Source of the DNA: Anaerolineae bacterium
GTDB lineage: Bacteria > Chloroflexota > Anaerolineae > Aggregatilineales > Phototrophicaceae
Length of the DNA: 64,000 bases
Reading direction: 5' to 3'
Assembly: GCA_017303635.1 (NCBI GenBank)
Contig: JAFLCG010000005.1
Location: 124,001-188,000 of the forward strand
The position numbers were made by a program, and so were the translations under genes. The notes under the pieces are model-generated. The model was not told where the DNA came from. It searched no databases and worked only from the letters and a program-made list of their open reading frames with translations. This document shows positions 38,605-47,075 of the stretch, piece after piece (the first letter of the stretch is position 1; each line of letters starts with the position of its first letter).

Positions 38605-39393
38605 CTACACGCCTCCCAGCGCCACATCACCAGCGATCACGCGCTGCCGCACACCCGCCCTATCCACCAGGTAGAGGGCGCCATCGGCATCGACGGATTC
38701 GGCTATGCCGGAGATCACCCCGTCAGGCTGGCGGACTTCGACGGGTTGACCCAGCATATTCAACCGCCCCCGCCAGGCTTCGAATAAGCTATCCGAGGAA
38801 CGCCGAGCGTACCAGTAATCTATTCGGCCAAGGAGATCAGCCAAGAGGTCGGTGCGATCCAGACTGTGCCCGACCGCCGGTTCCAAACTCACTGCACTGT
38901 CAGCAAAAGGGGTATCGCTAAAGTCAATACGGACATTGATGCCCATCCCAACGACGACGCCCTGCAATTGCGAACTTCCCTGGGATGCGAGCCAGTTGGC
39001 CTCACTCAAGACGCCGGAGAGCTTACGCCCATTCAGTTGCACATCGTTCGGCCACTTAATACCGACACCCGGAGCCCCGATGGACTCGGCCATTTCGGCA
39101 ATCGCCAGCGCACCGAGCATGGTCATACGCGGCAACTCGTGACGGTTGGTCAGCGGCAAGATGAGCGACAGCATGAGCGCTGTTCCCGGTGGCGCATACC
39201 AAGACCGACCCAAGCGGCCTTTACCTTTGGTTTGTTCATCGGTGCAGATCAATTCGGCAGCGGCACGTGCTTCCACCAACGGATGCTGTGCCAGGAGTTC
39301 AAGCGCGAGATCATTGGTGCTGGCACATTGTTCATAGAATTTAAACGGTCGAGAGCCGAGTCGGTCGCGTATTTTGGCGGCGGTTAAATCCAT
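38605..39393 (-). CDS. birA: Biotin--[acetyl-CoA-carboxylase] ligase, HTH-less (class I)
   Basis: Activates biotin with ATP and attaches it to the biotin carrier of acyl-CoA carboxylases. 262 residues. Motifs: the biotinyl-AMP loop GKGRLGRSWYAPPGTAL, GIKWPNDVQLNGRKLSGVLSE and GMGINVRIDF, then the small C-terminal SH3-like domain (VEVRQPDGVISGIAESVDADGALYLVD). It lacks the N-terminal helix-turn-helix, so it does not repress transcription. The biotin-dependent carboxylase cluster at 56845-64000 may supply a substrate, though the two are far apart. Confidence 0.94.
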   Translation of the reverse strand: MDLTAAKIRDRLGSRPFKFYEQCASTNDLALELLAQHPLVEARAAAELICTDEQTKGKGRLGRSWYAPPGTALMLSLILPLTNRHELPRMTMLGALAIAEMAESIGAPGVGIKWPNDVQLNGRKLSGVLSEANWLASQGSSQLQGVVVGMGINVRIDFSDTPFADSAVSLEPAVGHSLDRTDLLADLLGRIDYWYARRSSDSLFEAWRGRLNMLGQPVEVRQPDGVISGIAESVDADGALYLVDRAGVRQRVIAGDVALGGV

Positions 39394-39529
39394 GCTGCAC
39401 CTTCTGTCCCTGGATGACCAAATAATTGTATCATGTGGCTCCCCTGTCCAGAGGGCCGCCGCATGTGTTTGGCGGAATTCGCTTTTGAGGGTTCAATATT
39501 CGGCATAATGGCTTTGTGAAAGGTTCAAT

Positions 39530-40027
39530 ATGGATCATCTGTATACCCCGTGGCGAATGGCTTATATCCGAGGCGAGAAAAAGCCCGTTGAGGGTTGTAT
39601 CTTTTGTCAACTTGGGATCGCTGACAGCCCGTCCTGGCAAGTGATCGCACGTTCAGAGCAGGTCTACGTGACGCTCAACTTGTATCCATATAACAACGGC
39701 CATCTGATGGTCATCCCATATGAGCATGTGGATTCACCGGAGAAACTTGATACAGCGGTGCTCACCGACCAGGCCATGATGGTAAACCGGGCATTGGCAG
39801 CGCTGCGGGAGCTGTATCGCGCGCCAGCATTTAATCTGGGAGCGAACATCGGCAGCGCAGCAGGAGCAGGCATCGCCGAACATTATCACTTTCACATCGT
39901 CCCGCGCTGGCCTGGAGATGCCAATTTTATGACCGTGGTTGGGAGTACGCGGGTCATTCCAGACACACTGGATAACACCGCATCAGAGCTACGAGCAATC
40001 TGGAAACGGTTGTTTAACGAGGGATAG
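39530..40027 (+). CDS. HIT-family nucleotide hydrolase/transferase
   Basis: 165 residues. The histidine triad is EHYHFHIVPRW (His118, His120, His122), with the N-terminal LYTPWRMAYIRG and EGCIFCQLG seen in the bacterial AP4A-phosphorylase-like branch. A pair of Cys (CIFC) may bind zinc with other ligands. Such proteins cleave dinucleoside polyphosphates or nucleoside phosphoramidates. The gene is divergent from birA and convergent with the next small gene. Confidence 0.92.
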   Translation: MDHLYTPWRMAYIRGEKKPVEGCIFCQLGIADSPSWQVIARSEQVYVTLNLYPYNNGHLMVIPYEHVDSPEKLDTAVLTDQAMMVNRALAALRELYRAPAFNLGANIGSAAGAGIAEHYHFHIVPRWPGDANFMTVVGSTRVIPDTLDNTASELRAIWKRLFNEG

Positions 40028-40032
40028 AACGC

Positions 40033-40407
40033 CTACACAGGAAGCGACTCGATTGAGAGCAGTTGCACCTGAATGAAAGCAATTGCTTCATCCACAGTGC
40101 TGAACACATTCAATCCGTCCAGGGGGTACTCGTCCACGAAATGCGGCGCGACGACCCAGGTGTACTGCTGACGTTCCGGAACTGATAACGCCTGAGCCTT
40201 GAGCAAGTTGAGAATTCCATTCACGATAACCGGGTAGCCTATGCCCACGTCCAGCAAATCAACAACATGATGGACTGGGCCAATGAGAGGACGCGCCAAT
40301 TCCAGCGCCATAAAATGAGCCTCGACAACTTCCCTAGAGGAAGTGGCCGAATCAAAGGTCATCAGAATGATTGGCTGCCCTGGCAATCGTTCTACGCACA
40401 AGCTCAT
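40033..40407 (-). CDS. Hypothetical protein, possible STAS/SpoIIAA-like fold
   Basis: About 124 residues from the ATG at 40405-40407 (MSLCVERLPGQPIILMTFD), preceded by AGGAA; a TTG start 8 codons upstream is possible. Alternating strands and helices (VHHVVDLLDVGIGYPVIV, LNVFSTVDEAIAFIQVQ) resemble the small SpoIIAA/STAS-like proteins common in Chloroflexi, but I see no phosphorylatable serine motif. It lies 5 bases from the HIT stop, convergent. No membrane segment or signal peptide. Confidence 0.6.
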   Translation of the reverse strand: MSLCVERLPGQPIILMTFDSATSSREVVEAHFMALELARPLIGPVHHVVDLLDVGIGYPVIVNGILNLLKAQALSVPERQQYTWVVAPHFVDEYPLDGLNVFSTVDEAIAFIQVQLLSIESLPV

Positions 40408-40508
40408 GCTGCTACCGTATTCCTGACGCAACCCGTTATTACATCAGTGTAATGCCGAAATACTTAACGGAACATTGAGATTACAGCAGAAGCATCAACT
40501 TCGTCAAC

Positions 40509-42326
40509 TTAAGCGGTGCCTAACTGTTGACGTGCATTCTCCACATAATCCAGCGATTGATGACGAAAATAGGTGTTGTAAAGATCGGCATAATGCCCGC
40601 CCTGTTGCATCAAGGACTCATGAGAGCCTGACTCAATAATCTCGCCTTCGCGCAAGACTAGGATACGATCCGCGCTGCGGATGGTACTGAGACGGTGGGC
40701 AATCAGAATCGCCGTTGAATGCGCCAAAATCTGGTCGAGGGCTTCCTGAATTTGCGCTTCGGTGAAGGGGTCGATACTGGCGGTGGCCTCGTCAAGAATG
40801 AAGATCGCCGGATGCTGGAGCAGCACACGCAGCAGACAGACTAGCTGCCGCTGACCCATGCTCAAGCGAGCACCGCGTTCACCTACATCGGTCTGGAGGC
40901 CATCGGGCAGAGTCTCCAACCAGCCACCACCGCCGATGCTGTAGGCCACGGCTTCCACTTCCGCATCCGTCGCTTCTGGTCGGTTATAGCGGATGTTATC
41001 GGCAATCGTCCCACTGAAGAGAAAGGGCTGCTGCGAGACAATACCCAATTGACCACGATAGGAGCCAATCTCGAAGCTGCGGATATCCTGCCCATCAATC
41101 AGCAAACGCCCGCCCTGATATTCATAAAATCGAGCGATGAGCTTGGCAATCGTGCTTTTGCCGGAGCCGGTATGCCCGACAATTGCCAGACTTTCACCCG
41201 GGCGGATATCCAGATCAAATGCTTTCAACACCGGGTGCCCAGGCTTGTATTCCAGAGTCAGCCTTTCAAAGGTAATGCGTCCCTTGAGCATCGAGGCAGG
41301 GCGAGAATCCACCTGCCGGACGGTATTTTCAGCGTCGATCAAGGCAAAGACACGTTCAGCAGCGCTCAAGCCTTGCTGGAACTGGCTCCAAAAACCAGCC
41401 AGATTGATCAGTGGGAAGGAGAAACGATCTACGCTCTGGATAAACAAGTACCAGATACCCGCTTCAATCGCTCCGGCAATAGCCGCTTGCCCACCAAAAT
41501 AAACAACAGAAGCAAAGGTGAAACCAAGCAGAGCATTCAGCGCCGGAAATACCAGGGCAAGGACAAAACCACGCCGTAAATTAACTTTATAGGAAAGGAG
41601 ATTCACTTCGGTGAACTCCTCATAGATCATGGTTTCGCGGCGGAAATTCTTGGCAACACTGATACCCGCCACACTTTCCTGGATGTTATCGTTGACGGCA
41701 GCCATCGCACGCGCACCCTGCCGACCCACAATCCGGGCGAGCCACCGAAAAAAGAGGGCGAGCGCGACAAAAACAGGCATCCACAGAATCAGGAGCAGGC
41801 TCAACTGCACGGAGCGGCTAATCAGGATGATCGTCAGGAGAATCAGTTCAAAGAACTGGACAAAAATATCGCTGAAAATCACGATGACGTTGGCAAAGTC
41901 CTGCGTGTCACTGGTGATGCGGCTAACTACTTTGCCCGATTTGTTCTCATCATAAAACGCCATATCCCGATTGATAGCGGCAGCAAAGGCGTCCTTCCGC
42001 ATCTGACTGACGCTCTCGCCCACTACGCGGGCGATAATCCGACGGCGGTACCAGCCGAAGCCGTAGTCAATGATCGAGGTGGCGGCCAGGGCCACAATGA
42101 TGATAACCAGGGTCGATTGTGCGCTCTGATCATCAACCATGCCGACCGCGGTTGAAATCAGAACAGGGATCATCGCCCCAGTCACCGCAAAAAAGACCAG
42201 AGTCACGCCAATAGCGATGAGTTCCCGACGATACTTACTGAAATAGGATGCGATGCGCTGAAGAAGATACCCATCCGTATATTGGCGGTCGTAGGTATCC
42301 TGATTGAGCGAGTCAAAAAAACCCAT
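40509..42326 (-). CDS. ABC exporter half-transporter, subunit with consensus Walker B and altered signature
   Basis: 605 residues: six membrane helices (about 35-320) and an ATPase domain. Walker A is GHTGSGKST (near 382), the Q-loop GIVSQQPFLFSG, Walker B IFILDEATAS with the catalytic Glu, and the switch His is in IAHRLST. The signature reads LSMGQ instead of LSGGQ. With the downstream-coordinate partner (42340-44133), whose Walker B Glu is Asp, this forms the classic asymmetric heterodimer (as in TM287/288 or BmrCD). In that arrangement, one ATP site combines a weak signature with a non-catalytic Walker B. Substrate may be a lipid, glycan or drug. Cotranscribed, 13-base gap. Confidence 0.93.
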   Translation of the reverse strand: MGFFDSLNQDTYDRQYTDGYLLQRIASYFSKYRRELIAIGVTLVFFAVTGAMIPVLISTAVGMVDDQSAQSTLVIIIVALAATSIIDYGFGWYRRRIIARVVGESVSQMRKDAFAAAINRDMAFYDENKSGKVVSRITSDTQDFANVIVIFSDIFVQFFELILLTIILISRSVQLSLLLILWMPVFVALALFFRWLARIVGRQGARAMAAVNDNIQESVAGISVAKNFRRETMIYEEFTEVNLLSYKVNLRRGFVLALVFPALNALLGFTFASVVYFGGQAAIAGAIEAGIWYLFIQSVDRFSFPLINLAGFWSQFQQGLSAAERVFALIDAENTVRQVDSRPASMLKGRITFERLTLEYKPGHPVLKAFDLDIRPGESLAIVGHTGSGKSTIAKLIARFYEYQGGRLLIDGQDIRSFEIGSYRGQLGIVSQQPFLFSGTIADNIRYNRPEATDAEVEAVAYSIGGGGWLETLPDGLQTDVGERGARLSMGQRQLVCLLRVLLQHPAIFILDEATASIDPFTEAQIQEALDQILAHSTAILIAHRLSTIRSADRILVLREGEIIESGSHESLMQQGGHYADLYNTYFRHQSLDYVENARQQLGTA

Positions 42327-42339
42327 GAACAGACCTCAG

Positions 42340-44133
42340 TTAATCCCCAGTTGCGAGCAAGCGACCCGATTCGGGGTGCTCATAACGGGCGAAAATGCGG
42401 CGATAATCCATTGAATCACGCAGCAGGTCATCGTGAGAACCCTGCGCAACCACCTGCCCCTGCCTCAACACAATGATGTGATCAGCCCAACGAATTTGCG
42501 ACAAGCGGTGAGTGATGATGATGGTTGTACGTCCACGAGAAGCAGCCCAGATGGCCTTCTGAATACGGTCTTCGGTGGCGCTATCAATGGCGCTGGTGCT
42601 GTCATCCAAAATGAGTACGGGCGGGTCGGTCAAAAAAGCACGGGCAATGGCAATCCGCTGGCGTTGCCCGCCACTGAGCGTTACGCCACGCTGTCCCACC
42701 ACGGTATCATAGCCTTCTGGCATATCGACAATAAACTCATGCGCCTGGGCACGCCGGGCAGCTTCTTCAACTTCGGCCTGAGTCGCATCCTGTCGACCAA
42801 AGCGGATGTTATCGGCAATTGATCGACTAAAGAGAAAAATATCCTGCTCAATGATGCTAATTTGTGAGCGCAAAGACGCAAGGCTCCAGTCGCGCACATC
42901 GACACCATCGACCCGAACTCGACCGCTTCCCACGTCCCAGGTGCGATTGATTAAGCGCGTGAGGGTCGTCTTTCCGACACCTGTCTGACCCACTATTGCA
43001 ACTGTCTGACCCGGTTTGATGGTGAAGCTGATATCCCGCACGACGGACTCGGCTTCGCCATATCCAAAACTCACATTTTCGAATGCAATAGCCCCCTCAA
43101 GTGGCTTATCGTAGCCGGACTGGTTCTGATCCAGGTCGGTCTGCATATTGATGATGCTCAGAATACGGCCAGCACCGGCATAACCCAAAGCAATCTGGGA
43201 AAGTGACCGCATCGAGCTAAAGGTCGGAAACTGAAACAGGAAAATCATGCCCATGAAGGCGACAATATCCCCGGATGTAATCAAGCCCAGTCGATGGAGG
43301 ATGAGCGCATGGACAAAGGCGACCACATTGATAATGGCTAATAACAAGAAGGGTAAATAGCGAGCCTCAATGTACCCCTGACGGACAAAGTATCCCTTGA
43401 CCTTATCAGCCAGAGCATCGAACACTTTAATCTCTGACGCTTCCCGCGCAGCACCTTTGACTACCTGTACCCCCTCAATGGTTTCCGCTAGACGAGCATT
43501 CATCTGACCAAAGCTGGCCCGCACTTCCTGCGCGATGGGGTTCAGCGAACGAATAAACCGATACTGAAGCCAGAAGTAGATGACCAAAAACAACGCCGGT
43601 ACGAGGGCCAACCAGGGATGGATCAACGGCGATGCGAGTAAGGGCAGCAGCAAAAAGAACCCAGAACCGATCACCAGATTCATGCCGGGGTTCATCATCA
43701 GATTCATTTCGCGCACATCATTGGTCACACGGGCCATGATCTCACCGACGGGCTGAGAGGCGTGAAACGTCATACTCTTGCCCAAGAGACTGGCATAGAG
43801 TTCATCCCGAACATCCCGTTCAATGCGCTGGGCGAAGATTTCTGCCGAAAAGTTCCGGATCACTTGCAGACCCGCACGGATCAACTGCGCGGCGATAATC
43901 GCCAGGGACATGGCAACCACCGTCTCGAACGCATCCTGCTGGTCAATAACCGCATTAAAGGCCCGTCCAATAAAGTAGGGCACAGCTGACGCAAGTGCAG
44001 CGTTGCTAAATGCGCCAGACAACATCAAGAATCCGAATAACGGATGCCGGATAATGTGTGACCAGATAAACCGCAACGGACTGGAGTGGTCGGTTTTGTA
44101 GGTGCGTGCAATAAATTCAGAGGCCATGTTCAC
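42340..44133 (-). CDS. ABC exporter half-transporter, subunit with degenerate Walker B
   Basis: 597 residues, six membrane helices then an ATPase domain. Walker A is GQTGVGKTT (near 380), the Q-loop SIIEQDIFLFSR, the signature canonical LSGGQ, and the switch His is in ITHRLSQ. Walker B ends VLILDDSTSAID: the catalytic Glu is replaced by Asp. It is transcribed first, 13 bases ahead of the other subunit, and the pair makes a heterodimeric exporter. The next gene upstream, a GT39 on the same strand, ends 85 bases away and belongs to the second glycan cluster, so export of an envelope component is possible. Confidence 0.93.
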   Translation of the reverse strand: MNMASEFIARTYKTDHSSPLRFIWSHIIRHPLFGFLMLSGAFSNAALASAVPYFIGRAFNAVIDQQDAFETVVAMSLAIIAAQLIRAGLQVIRNFSAEIFAQRIERDVRDELYASLLGKSMTFHASQPVGEIMARVTNDVREMNLMMNPGMNLVIGSGFFLLLPLLASPLIHPWLALVPALFLVIYFWLQYRFIRSLNPIAQEVRASFGQMNARLAETIEGVQVVKGAAREASEIKVFDALADKVKGYFVRQGYIEARYLPFLLLAIINVVAFVHALILHRLGLITSGDIVAFMGMIFLFQFPTFSSMRSLSQIALGYAGAGRILSIINMQTDLDQNQSGYDKPLEGAIAFENVSFGYGEAESVVRDISFTIKPGQTVAIVGQTGVGKTTLTRLINRTWDVGSGRVRVDGVDVRDWSLASLRSQISIIEQDIFLFSRSIADNIRFGRQDATQAEVEEAARRAQAHEFIVDMPEGYDTVVGQRGVTLSGGQRQRIAIARAFLTDPPVLILDDSTSAIDSATEDRIQKAIWAASRGRTTIIITHRLSQIRWADHIIVLRQGQVVAQGSHDDLLRDSMDYRRIFARYEHPESGRLLATGD

Positions 44134-44218
44134 TCGAAGCGGATGCCGATGATGTACAACACCTTATCCTAGCATAAGGAGGAGTCCATCGGCCTTATGT
44201 CCAGTGGTTATATTGGAC

Positions 44219-46018
44219 TTACAAACCAGGGATTTCGAGCGAACGCATTGTTAAGACATCGGTTCCATTGGCTAAAGTGAGCCGTTCACCGGTTTGCCAA
44301 TCATAGACCGCCAAGGTGAGCTGATAGGTTCCAGCAGCTAAACCGGGCGGAAGATAAAGCTGCCGCCAGTCGATATAGAGTTGACCGGGTTCCAGCAGCG
44401 ATGAGTCGACCGCCCCTTGTCCATAATGGTTGATAGGCCCATCGTTCTGCGCAAGCAAATTGCCTGCTGAGTCAATTAAGCGCACGCTGAGGGAATAACT
44501 GGCTAGAGGCGCACGGGCAACACGCCACCACAAACGAAGGCGGATCGTTTGCGCTGTCACTGCATCGACATCCAATCCCCAAAAGGCCATATCACTGCCA
44601 AATAATGTTGGTTCAGTAGCCGGTGGGGCCTCCATAAGTTGAAGCAAGTAACACCAGGCGCGGTCACACTGACCGACTACCTGTTGGAGGGGGTGAGTCC
44701 GCTCAAGGTGCTTAAACTCGGCTTGAACCGACTCATTAAACCAGTCGGGGGTTACAAACCAAACGCGCCGATTAACGACCGCATCGTCCAGCGAGTCCAC
44801 CTGATTGGAGCGCAATTCCGAGGAAAGATAGGCACGGAGATGCCAATTGATCAGGTTTTCGACGTGGTCAGCAGGCAAGAAATACAGCACATCCCCCGAT
44901 TCAGCTGTGGCTGTTACCTGCCGAAACAAATCCCGAAAAGGAATCCGATTCTGCGGTAAGGCACCCGGCAGCATCCATATCGATAATCCCGTTACAGCAA
45001 TTACAGCAGGCCAACGCAACCACATCCGCAAGCTGGCAAGCCCATAGGCGATGAGAATGGCAAACCCGATGCTGAGATAGGAGACATAGCGCTGGGTATA
45101 AACCGAAGCGACCAGATTACCCAGCAAAGCAAAAGCAGGAACGCCAATCCCCCAGAGAAAAGCCAACCACCAACCACGCCTACGCCAGCCATAGAGCAAG
45201 CTGACCAGCAGCAAGACCAGGTAGACACCAGCCAAGCCATTGGTCGTCCGGTCAAACAAAGCAAGAATCGCGTTTAGGGTAGTCGGTTCGGTGGTATTGC
45301 CGATGCCAATCAGGCCGCGGTCATTAGCCGCAGCACTTTCAAGTCGCCGGAGAACCTGAAGCTGGCTGATAAAGACCACGCTCCAGGGCAACCAGGCCAC
45401 GACCGCCAACGATCCCACAACCAGGGCCTGTCGCCAATAGGCGCGTCCAGCAAAGAGAATATAAACGGCGTGACCGATGATCAGAAAAGCAAGGAAGTAA
45501 TGGGTATAGAGTGCCAGCGCCAGCGACAGGCCGTAGACCAGGGCTGATCGCCAAGTACCCTTATGCAGCCAACGCCACAGACAATAGGTGGAATAGACTG
45601 CAAGCAACAAGATTAGGGGGTAAGGGCGTATTTCCATCGCATGAGCCGTGAAATACCCCCCTACTCCCAGGACAAGCAAAGCAAACCAGCCAAAGCGATC
45701 AGCACCGAACCAAGCTCGCGACAAGCGATAGACATAGGCCAGAGTCAGAAGGGTCGTGAGTAATCCCAACCACCGACCTGCAAATTCGGTACTCCCGGCG
45801 AATTGCTGCCAAAGCCAGAATGCACCAAACCAAAAGGGGGCCTGCACATCACTGGCAGCTTGATACCAAATAGCAAAGCTCAAATCCCGTGAGGTCGTGC
45901 GGAAGGCTATTTCCTCATCTTCCCGCATATAGGTCTGGTTGATAAGCAAAGCCTGCAACATGGCAATCCAGAAGACGATTACCAGAGCCGGTAGCCAACC
46001 ACGCTGTACACGAACCAT
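44219..46018 (-). CDS. GT39-like membrane glycosyltransferase with C-terminal beta-sandwich
   Basis: About 599 residues from the ATG at 46016-46018; a GTG six codons upstream is also in frame. The acidic first loop TYMREDEEIAFRTTSRDL follows the first helix, then FWFGAFWLWQQFAGSTEFAGRWLGLL, the GT39/PMT-like plan. Roughly ten helices run to about 350. The C-terminal region holds a beta-rich module (LRLWWRVARAPLASYSLSVRLID ... GTYQLTLAVYDWQTGERL) of the kind seen at the end of many Chloroflexi GT39 proteins. It is divergent from the 2-hydroxyacid dehydrogenase. Substrate not known. Confidence 0.82.
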   Translation of the reverse strand: MVRVQRGWLPALVIVFWIAMLQALLINQTYMREDEEIAFRTTSRDLSFAIWYQAASDVQAPFWFGAFWLWQQFAGSTEFAGRWLGLLTTLLTLAYVYRLSRAWFGADRFGWFALLVLGVGGYFTAHAMEIRPYPLILLLAVYSTYCLWRWLHKGTWRSALVYGLSLALALYTHYFLAFLIIGHAVYILFAGRAYWRQALVVGSLAVVAWLPWSVVFISQLQVLRRLESAAANDRGLIGIGNTTEPTTLNAILALFDRTTNGLAGVYLVLLLVSLLYGWRRRGWWLAFLWGIGVPAFALLGNLVASVYTQRYVSYLSIGFAILIAYGLASLRMWLRWPAVIAVTGLSIWMLPGALPQNRIPFRDLFRQVTATAESGDVLYFLPADHVENLINWHLRAYLSSELRSNQVDSLDDAVVNRRVWFVTPDWFNESVQAEFKHLERTHPLQQVVGQCDRAWCYLLQLMEAPPATEPTLFGSDMAFWGLDVDAVTAQTIRLRLWWRVARAPLASYSLSVRLIDSAGNLLAQNDGPINHYGQGAVDSSLLEPGQLYIDWRQLYLPPGLAAGTYQLTLAVYDWQTGERLTLANGTDVLTMRSLEIPGL

Positions 46019-46106
46019 TCCGCTGTTATACTCCACCGCATTGCGTTATCGGACGATTGTAGAGATTGAGCGCGCCTTACACCAGCGCCGATCAAGTGGA
46101 GCGCCT

Positions 46107-47075
46107 ATGAGCAACCAACCGCGTGTATTGGTGACCCGGCTCATACCCGAAGCCGGCCTTGAGCGGGTGCGACAAGCCTGTGAGGTCACGGTATGGGCTG
46201 AGGACATGCCAGCCCCATATGAGCGACTGTTGGATCTGGTGAAGGGTATGGACGGTCTGCTGTGCACCTTAACTGAACGTATCGATGCGGGTCTGATGGA
46301 TGCTGCCGGGCCACAGCTCAAGGTCATCAGCCAGATGGCCGTTGGATATGACAACATCGATGTGGCAGCAGCTCGTACCAGAGGGATTCCAATCGGCAAT
46401 ACACCGGGTGTATTGACCGATGCTACAGCCGATATTGCGATGGCTCTCTTGCTTGCAGTCTCGCGCCGGATTGTAGAAAGTGTCGATTACATCCGAACAG
46501 GTCAATGGCAGACCTGGCAACCAACTGCCCTGCTCGGCACTGACCTGGCCGGCGCAACCCTGGGACTTATCGGACTGGGGCGCATCGGGAAAGCGGTTGC
46601 GCGGCGGGCGCGAGGTTTCGATCTGCGACTGATCGCCCATAGCCCTCATTGTCCCCCTGAAGAAGCACACGCATTGGGTGTTGAGCTGGTTGAACTCGAT
46701 TACCTGCTCAGTGAGGCCGACTATGTCAGCATCCATACACCGCTCAATGAGCGCACTCGCCACCTGATCAACCGCAAAACCCTGGCGCAAATGAAACCGA
46801 GCGCAATCCTCATTAACACCGCACGAGGCGGCGTAGTTGATCAGCATGCGCTGTACGAGGCGCTCCAAGCTGGCAAACTACGTGGAGCCGGGTTAGATGT
46901 CACTGATCCTGAACCAATCCCATTGGATGATCCGCTACTTGGTCTACCTAATGTTGTCATCCTGCCGCACATCGGCAGTGCAAGCCAACGAACCCGCGAT
47001 CGGATGGCAATGATGGCTGCGGATAACCTGATCGCAGGGGTGACAGGTCAACCGTTACCCACGCAGGTGAAGTAA
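46107..47075 (+). CDS. D-2-hydroxyacid dehydrogenase (glyoxylate/hydroxypyruvate reductase type)
   Basis: 322 residues from the ATG at 46107 with GGAG just upstream; the longer open frame reaches into the divergent neighbour and is unlikely. The NAD(P)-binding motif is LGLIGLGRIGKAVARRA. Catalytic residues are in LINTARGGVVDQHAL (Arg), DVTDPEPIPLDDPL (Glu) and LPHIGSAS (His). Members reduce glyoxylate, hydroxypyruvate or related 2-keto acids. The stop overlaps the next start by one base (TAATG), coupling it to a membrane glycosyltransferase, an unusual partner for this enzyme. Confidence 0.93.
   Translation: MSNQPRVLVTRLIPEAGLERVRQACEVTVWAEDMPAPYERLLDLVKGMDGLLCTLTERIDAGLMDAAGPQLKVISQMAVGYDNIDVAAARTRGIPIGNTPGVLTDATADIAMALLLAVSRRIVESVDYIRTGQWQTWQPTALLGTDLAGATLGLIGLGRIGKAVARRARGFDLRLIAHSPHCPPEEAHALGVELVELDYLLSEADYVSIHTPLNERTRHLINRKTLAQMKPSAILINTARGGVVDQHALYEALQAGKLRGAGLDVTDPEPIPLDDPLLGLPNVVILPHIGSASQRTRDRMAMMAADNLIAGVTGQPLPTQVK

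Noticed and set aside
45939..46106. N-terminal extension of the 2-hydroxyacid dehydrogenase
   Set aside because: It would overlap the divergent GT39 gene and lacks family sequence; the ATG at 46107 has a ribosome site and matches the usual N-terminus.
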